Source of the DNA: Hexactinellida sp. DTS-2022
Lineage: Eukaryota > Porifera > Hexactinellida
DNA: 64,000 bases
Direction of reading: 5' to 3'
NCBI GenBank assembly: GCA_028753945.1
Contig: JAPNXP010000017.1
Location: forward strand, 1,178,001 to 1,242,000
Position numbers and translations under genes: made by a program. Below are positions 58,097-64,000 of the stretch, piece by piece; within the stretch, counting starts at the first letter, position 1, and the number at the start of each line of letters is the position of its first letter. Below the pieces are notes generated by a model. The model did not search any database and had not been told where the DNA came from. It saw only the letters and a list, made by a program, of their open reading frames with translations.

Positions 58097-58626
58097 GCTA
58101 GTCTGTTTGTCGTGGTGATTTTCGTATGACGGACTTTTGTCCTGATCTTGTTAATCACCACAATGTTTGTGTTAGTTAGGTGTGCCGTCCAGGGCTGGGG
58201 CCTTATTCACTAAACTTCTTAAACTTAGTTTGTGCTTAAGTTGTGTTTTCAATCCTTCATTACTACATTAATTCATTTTGAGATAATATCTAGATTAAGT
58301 AAAAATGTTTGTAGATAGCAAAGGAAAATTGTATTTATACGTATAACTTATCGTGGATGTATCACTAATAGTGGTTGTGTCACTCTGAGTTTAGTTTTGA
58401 GAAGTTAAGAAAACTTCGCAAAAAGTATGTAATTACTCAGTTTAGACTAAGTTTAAGCAACAACTAGATAAGTTTTGAGAAGTTAAATAAACTTAGCATA
58501 AACTAAGTCAAGACTTAGTTTAGACTTAGTTTAAACTAAGTTTAAGTTTAAGTTTAAGTTTAAGAAATGTTAGTGAATAAGGCCCCTGGTCTGCCCTGCT
58601 GATGAGACCTAGAAGGTCGAAACGGA
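58085..58626 (+). ncRNA. Hammerhead ribozyme fold, loop I interrupted
   Basis: In order on the plus strand: CCGUC with the cleavage triplet GUC (58087-58089), stem I strand CAGGGC (58090-58095), loop I, stem I partner GCCCUG (58593-58598), core CUGAUGA (58599-58605), stem II GACC-UAGAA-GGUC (58606-58618), GAAA (58619-58622), then CGG pairing with CCG for a short stem III. Coordinates for the 5' part are 58185-58195 in window numbering: GUC 58187-58189 and CAGGGC 58190-58195. All canonical core bases are present. Loop I contains a 390-bp foldback insertion (58197-58586). A short, open stem III is known for retroelement-associated hammerheads. Cleavage is not shown. Confidence 0.6.
58197..58586. 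mobile_element. Foldback MITE in hammerhead loop I
   Basis: 390 bp, ends GGGGCCTTATTCACTAA / TTAGTGAATAAGGCCCC. Terminal parts contain ACTTAGTTT- and GTTTAAG-type repeats that pair with each other. No clear target duplication. Confidence 0.75.
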
Positions 58627-58708
58627 ATTGATCGACCCTCATAAAATAGTGGATAGTGTGTTATTTGTACTGCCTTATTGACTTAAATTAAAAATCATTT
58701 TCCAAGTA

Positions 58709-58874
58709 CAGTCGACTCCGCTTAATTGGGTCACATCGCGACCAGGTCATTTGTCTCAATTAACCGAAAATATTTTAAGCCAAACTGTAATTCCGTCCTA
58801 TAAATAGTGTGAAATTTGACCCAATTAAGCGAACAAATCTATTAACCGGTGGCTCTATTAAGCGGAGTCGACTG
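58709..58874. mobile_element. pogo-like MITE, CAGTCGACTCCGC type
   Basis: 166 bp, TIR CAGTCGACTCCGCTTAAT / ATTAAGCGGAGTCGACTG with TA on both sides. Confidence 0.8.
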
Positions 58875-59645
58875 TACTTAGTATATATTTTTTCTTTCCC
58901 TTACTTAGCAACAGTATGTATGTAAAGCAGTGGTACTTAACCGGTGGGGAATTACCCACTAGTGGGGAATTGAGGATCCTCAGATGGGGAATGGAGCTTC
59001 AGGCTAAAAAGTTTACAAATCATTAACAGTAGTTTGGAATAATTTCTTGGAATTCAACCTGTTCAATTTGTTGTATTAAATTTATTTTCAGATTTCTAGG
59101 TTTAACTCGTAAGTATATTAAACAGGTATTCACTGCTTCCAGATCATACCTGCAGTGTTGTCCAGACAAATTCTGGACTTCTAGAGGATTTGAGCGCCCA
59201 AAAAAAATCGAACGCTCGCTACGCTCGCCCGTTGTTCATAATAAACATTGACACAAGAATTAGTTTGAGATTCCCTTGACATATCAAATATTAAAAAACA
59301 AAATGCTCAATCAAAATTTAGTGTGGAAATCACGGATCAATATGATTCTATAAGGATTTGAGCACCTCTGGGAACTCCTGGATGCTCAAATCCATATAGA
59401 ATCAAATTCAAATATCGCCTTGACTTGCTTAGAAAATTTATATTGCCCTTTTCAAGAAATATCCTTGGCATAGGCATAACACTCTGTTCTGCTGGTCCGG
59501 CTATGGTCGGCCTAGTTTTCATTTGCTGTAACTATGTTATATTATAAGATGGTCTAGTTTGGCAGGACTACAGAAAATCTTGGGAAAGGAGAATTTCCAA
59601 AGCCTTAGTTTCCCTTGTGGGAAAAAAAGCTAAATGAACATATAG

Positions 59646-59797
59646 CAGGGTTGTAAATAAATAATTTATCTTTTCTTAAATTAAATCATTTGAGATTTCA
59701 AATAATTTCAAATCAAATCATTTGCCACTCAATATTCCCGTGAATCAATTCAAATTAAATCAAATATTTGAAATATTTGGCTTGATTTACAACCCTG
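59646..59797. mobile_element. hAT-like MITE built on AAATCAAAT
   Basis: 152 bp, ends CAGGGTTGTAAAT / ATTTACAACCCTG. Flanks ACATATAG and ATATATAG differ at one base. Confidence 0.65.
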
Positions 59798-59831
59798 ATA
59801 TATAGTTATGTATTTATAAGTGTAACTGGAC

Positions 59832-59935
59832 CAGAGGCGGACGAGGGTGGGGCCTGGCCCCACCTAAATTAAGTGTGCCCCACATCATTGATGTGAGTGT
59901 GCCCCACCAGTTGCGGCTGGCTGGCGCCGCCACTG
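59832..59935. mobile_element. Small hAT-like MITE, CAGAGGCGGA type
   Basis: 104 bp, ends CAGAGGCGGACGAGG / GGCGCCGCCACTG. Flanks share TGGAC. Contains GTGGGGCC palindrome words. Confidence 0.5.
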
Positions 59936-60097
59936 CATTGGACTAATGACAATAATATTAAAAGGGATATTATTAAGTGTACCCATAAAGTATATGAGCA
60001 CCATTTACTTCTTAAATTAAGTTCATATTTAGGTGGGGAATAGAGTAACTAGGTATTCCAAAGTGGGAAATGGCAGAGAAAAGGTTAAGAACCACTG

Positions 60098-61848
60098 ATG
60101 TAAAGGTATGTGTATTTAGGTGACAGCTAAAAATGCAGATATTCAGTTAGAATGGAACAGTTCGTTACAGCATCGTTAGCTACAATCCTACAGAAACAAG
60201 CGCATTCCTTTCTATCGATTCCGTTACTGGGGACATCAGGTAATAATCCCTTATACAGTGTACCTAAGTTATAAGGTACACCCTCTAGGAAATGGAATAA
60301 GTACGTAATATCCGAGTGCACGTACAGTAGAACCTCGTTAAATACGAAATTCCGGTTAATACGAACACTATTCCAGTCCTCTTCAAAGTCTATTCAATAC
60401 AAATGATATTTGTTAATATTCTACTAACCGAGTTTATCGTACATAGAATTACATACTGCTTTATAAACTTAGTTAAATACATAAGTAGTATTTAGTTTCA
60501 AGTTTCACTGTACGTATGTAGAACCTCGTTAATACGAACACTATTTCAGTCCACTTCAAAGCCTTTTCAATACAAATGATATTGTTTAATACTAATTCTT
60601 GATAAGATAATACATATAATATTGCTTTTATAAACTTAGTTAAATGTTTAATAAATAGGATACGTACTAATCCACGTAATAACCGAGTATAGTGTACAAT
60701 ATCTGTTCTCTAATTAACTACAGCAGAAGCTCGTTATACGGACACAAAAGGACGGTAAAATGTGTTTGTTTTTTACCTGGAGTAACCCATTCAAATGGCA
60801 TTATATGGAGTTAGGGACCTTTAACCGTGTTCCAAATTCTACTGTACAATATCGGTTCTCTAATAAGTACATATTTGTACATACTACATACATATATTAT
60901 ACAAGTTGCTCTATTAGCAACTTATTTTAAGTTCCCAAGCGAGCCTTTAATGTTATTTATGTTCCCCTATTAGCAACCAAATTTCATGCACAATGCGAGT
61001 TGCCTCGTCAGTATACAGTAGAACCTGTTTATATACAGTGGCTAATTATATGTTCCTGTCTCTATTTACAGGCAATAGGAATATAGTAATTTGTTGTTGT
61101 TTATCTATGTGTTTACTTTATTGGTTAGTTTCACTTCAGAACAGCAACAGTTTGATAGAAGCACAAACACGACGATCGATATTAGTACACTTCTAAAGTT
61201 CGATAGAGATTCTATAGAATACAACAACATATTCTACAGGTGAATAAAAAACAATAAGTAAACACACAAATTGATACATAAACATTCAAACAATCAAACA
61301 AACTAACAAACTGACTAACTAACATACTAAAGTCTAAACATTTTTTTTCTAAATATGTAATAATTCCAATTTTGTTTTATTTTCAATCGGTTTATTCTAA
61401 TTATCGTATTCCTTCTTTATTTCCATATAAAGAATTGGTTAGATTAGACCAGTTTCAACTGTATTTACTGTATATACCAACAATACTGTATTTAGATAAG
61501 ATGCTCAAACTAACTAACAAACAAACTAACAAACGAGTAAACAGATAAACAAACTAACTAACTAGCTGAATACTATATGCATTTTCCTATTTCCTATACG
61601 TACTGTGTTAGTCTGTATCTAACTATCATATTATTTACTATGGTTCTAATACTTTACTGTATGTAGATAAGATGGTCACTACTATCACCCAATAACCGCT
61701 ACCGGCTACCGGCAGGGACAATGGGTGTAATGGGAGTGTTACATACTCCCTGACAACCGCTATGGCGGAAGGAATGCAGATATTACAAATACCGTTTGTA
61801 TTGAAAGTAACTTTGTTGCCTGCTGTGTTTATAGAAGTATCTGCTAAA
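60098..61848. other. Intergenic, pogo-like fragments
   Basis: At least four partial copies of the CAGTAGAACCTCGTTA-type terminus start at about 60325, 60518, 60720 and 61017. A run of AACTAACAAAC words lies at 61290-61570. No gene. Confidence 0.45.
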
Positions 61849-63101
61849 ATGGATTATGAAGGGAAGCTGATTTATCAGGTATGTTGATGTTGTTGTTAGG
61901 GATATTACTAATGTTCCGCAACGAAAACTTTGACACCCCCTCCCTATGTCACGCTTTTGGGCCATTTTTAATAGAAAAATCTAAAATTACAGCTGTGCCG
62001 ACTGTATATTCATTTGGTTGATCAATGACTAATCGTGCCTCCACCAGAATATGCTTTATGCTACGCTGTTATTTTGATTTTCCCCCTCTGGGGGAATAAA
62101 TATAATATTACTCTCAATACTCTGTTATACTCTCCATACCGGGCCAAAATCAATGAAAATAATCTAACTCTAGCAAAAAAGGCTACAGCATTCGCGGTAC
62201 AATGATGCATCAAATCATTTTCCTGTATTTATACGCCCGCGGAATATACCTACTCTAATATGATATCTTTTACACATGATTCCAACCTGGGGTCCACAAG
62301 ATCTCAAAATTTCTATTATGGTCAATGGTAGGCTGTCCATGGTTGAAAAAGGTTAGAATTGTTGTTACTCCATGCCATTAGTTGCGGGTAGGAATGCAGA
62401 GCGCGCTGGAAGACGATCTCTCTCGGCAGGAGAGCGCAGCTGAGCGGGAGCACGCGGCCTACGTGCGTCGCACCGAGTCCGAGCACGAGCGGCGGATAGA
62501 GGCGCTGAGGGAAAGAGAGAACGAGGTGCAGGAGTAGAAGCGGCGACTCGGGCTGCAGCTGACACAGAGCGGGGAGAAGCTGGCGCTGCAGACGAGGCAG
62601 ATAGAGGAGCTGCGACAGGAGAACCGCGAGCTTAGGCGGAGCTACAGGTCCCTGGAGGCCCTCTACAATAACAGCCAGGTTATCGGCAGGAGACACAAGT
62701 CGGAGCACACGCTCCTTCTCTGCCAGGGGAACCGCCTCAAAGCGGCCGGAGCTTATATAACGCGGCTCAAGCAGGACTTAGACAGGACTGGCAACGAGCT
62801 GTCTCTCTCCCGGATAACCTGCTCGAACCTAGAGCGACAGCTGATCTACATTGAGAAGCTGGAGTTTGAGCAGTTCCAGCAGGCGAACTGCGGGAATAAC
62901 CAGTACAGAGAGATGGCTCGGTACTTCAACAGACAGATCAAATACTGGGAATCATACTGCGAAGACTTGCTAGCCCAACTGGAGGAGGACCGCAAGGTTT
63001 TCTGCGCCCTGCGACAGGATAACGCGGATCAGAGGACCAGCGTTCAGCGAGCTGAGAAGAGGGCAGAGCTATCTGAGAGGGAGTGCACTCTCCTTAATTA
63101 A
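61849..63101 (+). CDS. Coiled-coil protein with in-frame TAG
   Basis: Two-exon model: 61849-61878 (MDYEGKLIYQ, donor CAG|GTATGT) and 62400-63101 (acceptor GGAATGCAG|AGC), phase 0. Exon 2 is GC-rich and reads as continuous Glu/Arg/Gln heptads (QESAAEREHAAYVRRTE, RQIEELRQENRELRRSYRSL, EKRAELSERECTLLN) to TAA at 63099-63101. One in-frame TAG lies at 62535-62537 (codon 46 of exon 2), with intact coding on both sides. An acceptor (GTGTTTATAG) lies 15 nt before the ATG. Family not recognised. It may be a very young pseudogene, a segregating null allele, a sequencing error or readthrough. Confidence 0.55.
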
Positions 63102-64000
63102 ACTCAAACTAGAAGAGTGTTCGAGCGAGTCTAAGCACCACAAACCTAACAAGGGAGACTCTAACAGGAGAATATCAAACTCACAGAGACACAGACACCA
63201 TCTAATAAAACAATCCCTGTACACCTCCCAAAAATATTTCTCCCTCGCTGCGCTCGCTTGTCCAGGGAATTACAATACACTTATATATATAAAAATTATC
63301 ACTTTGGAAAGGGGAAAGCATTGAATTATATACTGTACAGGGAATCCTTGTACGGTTGGCAGGTATGCTGAAAGGTTCCAAAATTATCCATATGCAGATA
63401 TCAGATATACTTCAATCATACCTCGTCAAAATGCGTTTGAACCGGGGCCCCCGAAACCTTAGCTACGCCACTGAGTGTCACCAGCCACTTGATATTCAAT
63501 TTTGTATTATTTGTTGATGTTGTTTTCTCAATACTTCATTTATTTGGAAAATGACTTGAAAATTGAGTCAAATTATTTTATGTTTTTTTTAGAATTTATT
63601 TGACGATTTGTTATTTATTTGAATGATCAGAGAAATTAATTGAATACAGTCGAAATCGGGTTTTTTTGCCCCCCAAATGCACGACAAAAGGAGGCAAAAA
63701 AACCCAATAAGCAAAAAAACCCGTGGCAAAAAAACCCGATTTCGACTGTATTGAAATTTTTTGATATCACTTCATTCACCATGAAATTATAATATGACAA
63801 ACAAATGTCAGTCCTCGCTATGATCTTGGAATATTTATTATTTAAACAATGGTAAATACATTGATATACTTAATGTAGCAAATACATATTTCGAATACTA
63901 ATTGTTATTTTGTGGCCAATCGTAAGATTTACAAAACTCATAGAGTCATAGTTATAGAGTATATATGTCGCCCAAATATTTCGTTCTCCTATTTGAGGTG
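63102..64000. other. 3' spacer of the window
   Basis: 63380-63475 is a fragment of the CAGTGGCGTAGC-type element (ends TAGCTACGCCACTG), related to 31918 onward. A TA-flanked MITE lies at 63647-63748. No gene. Confidence 0.45.
63647..63748. mobile_element. pogo/Tc1-like MITE, CAGTCGAAATCGGG type
   Basis: 102 bp with a ~25-bp TIR (CAGTCGAAATCGGGTTTTTT / AAAAAACCCGATTTCGACTG) and TA on both sides. The interior repeats GCAAAAAAACCC. Confidence 0.82.

Larger units (their letters stand above)
58928..60097. mobile_element. hAT element, non-autonomous, with nested MITEs
   Basis: 1170 bp, ends CAGTGGTACTTAACC / GGTTAAGAACCACTG, flanked by the 8-bp duplication ATGTAAAG at 58920-58927 and 60098-60105. 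No transposase frame remains. It contains the MITEs at 59646-59797 and 59832-59935. Confidence 0.88.

Noticed and set aside
1..64000. tRNA, rRNA or snRNA genes
   Set aside because: No cloverleaf with A and B boxes, rRNA core or snRNA signature was recognised by eye; a covariance search would be decisive.

Overview
This is nuclear DNA from an animal. It has AT-rich introns and spacers, GC-richer coding blocks, GT-AG introns and very dense DNA-transposon debris. The cellular genes are metazoan or general eukaryotic: an actin-like protein, a MYPT-type ankyrin protein, a TPR+SET protein, a B3GAT-type glucuronosyltransferase, GINS3, MANEA, SAYSD1, MGRN1/RNF157, EMC10 and DIMT1. Many single-exon genes, short spacers and the mix of Ginger, MULE, hAT, pogo-like and Helentron-like repeats suggest an invertebrate, perhaps a non-bilaterian. 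The phylum cannot be fixed from this window.

Layout. 1-4.6 kb: a foldback element, then a Ginger-type transposon with 187-bp inverted repeats. 5.5-6.65 kb: intronless divergent actin (-). 6.7-9.8 kb: nested foldback repeats. 10.2-30.3 kb: one long (-) gene of at least nine exons whose phases all close. It carries an RVxF-type PP1 site and two ankyrin blocks. 33-49 kb: the gene-rich core, with TPR+SET (-), B3GAT (-), GINS3 (+), MANEA (-), SAYSD1 (-), MGRN1 (-), EMC10 (-) and DIMT1 (-), mostly tandem and closely spaced. 49.9-53.5 kb: a decayed MULE transposase with Ulp1-like and PHD domains, split by a hAT element that itself holds a MITE. 54.7-57.5 kb: Helentron/pearl-like repeats with five 142-bp tandem units. 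57.7-58.6 kb: an orphan ORF followed by a hammerhead-ribozyme fold whose loop I holds a foldback insertion. 58.7-61 kb: more hAT and pogo-like repeats. 61.85-63.1 kb: a two-exon coiled-coil gene with one in-frame TAG.

Functional links. B3GAT (proteoglycan linker synthesis), MANEA (N-glycan trimming), EMC10 (membrane-protein insertion) and SAYSD1 (ER protein quality control in other animals) act in the secretory pathway. MGRN1 is a ubiquitin ligase, DIMT1 matures the small ribosomal subunit and GINS3 is part of the replicative helicase. The two autonomous-type transposons are unrelated in their catalytic cores, yet both carry C-terminal ubiquitin/SUMO-type cysteine-peptidase-like domains.
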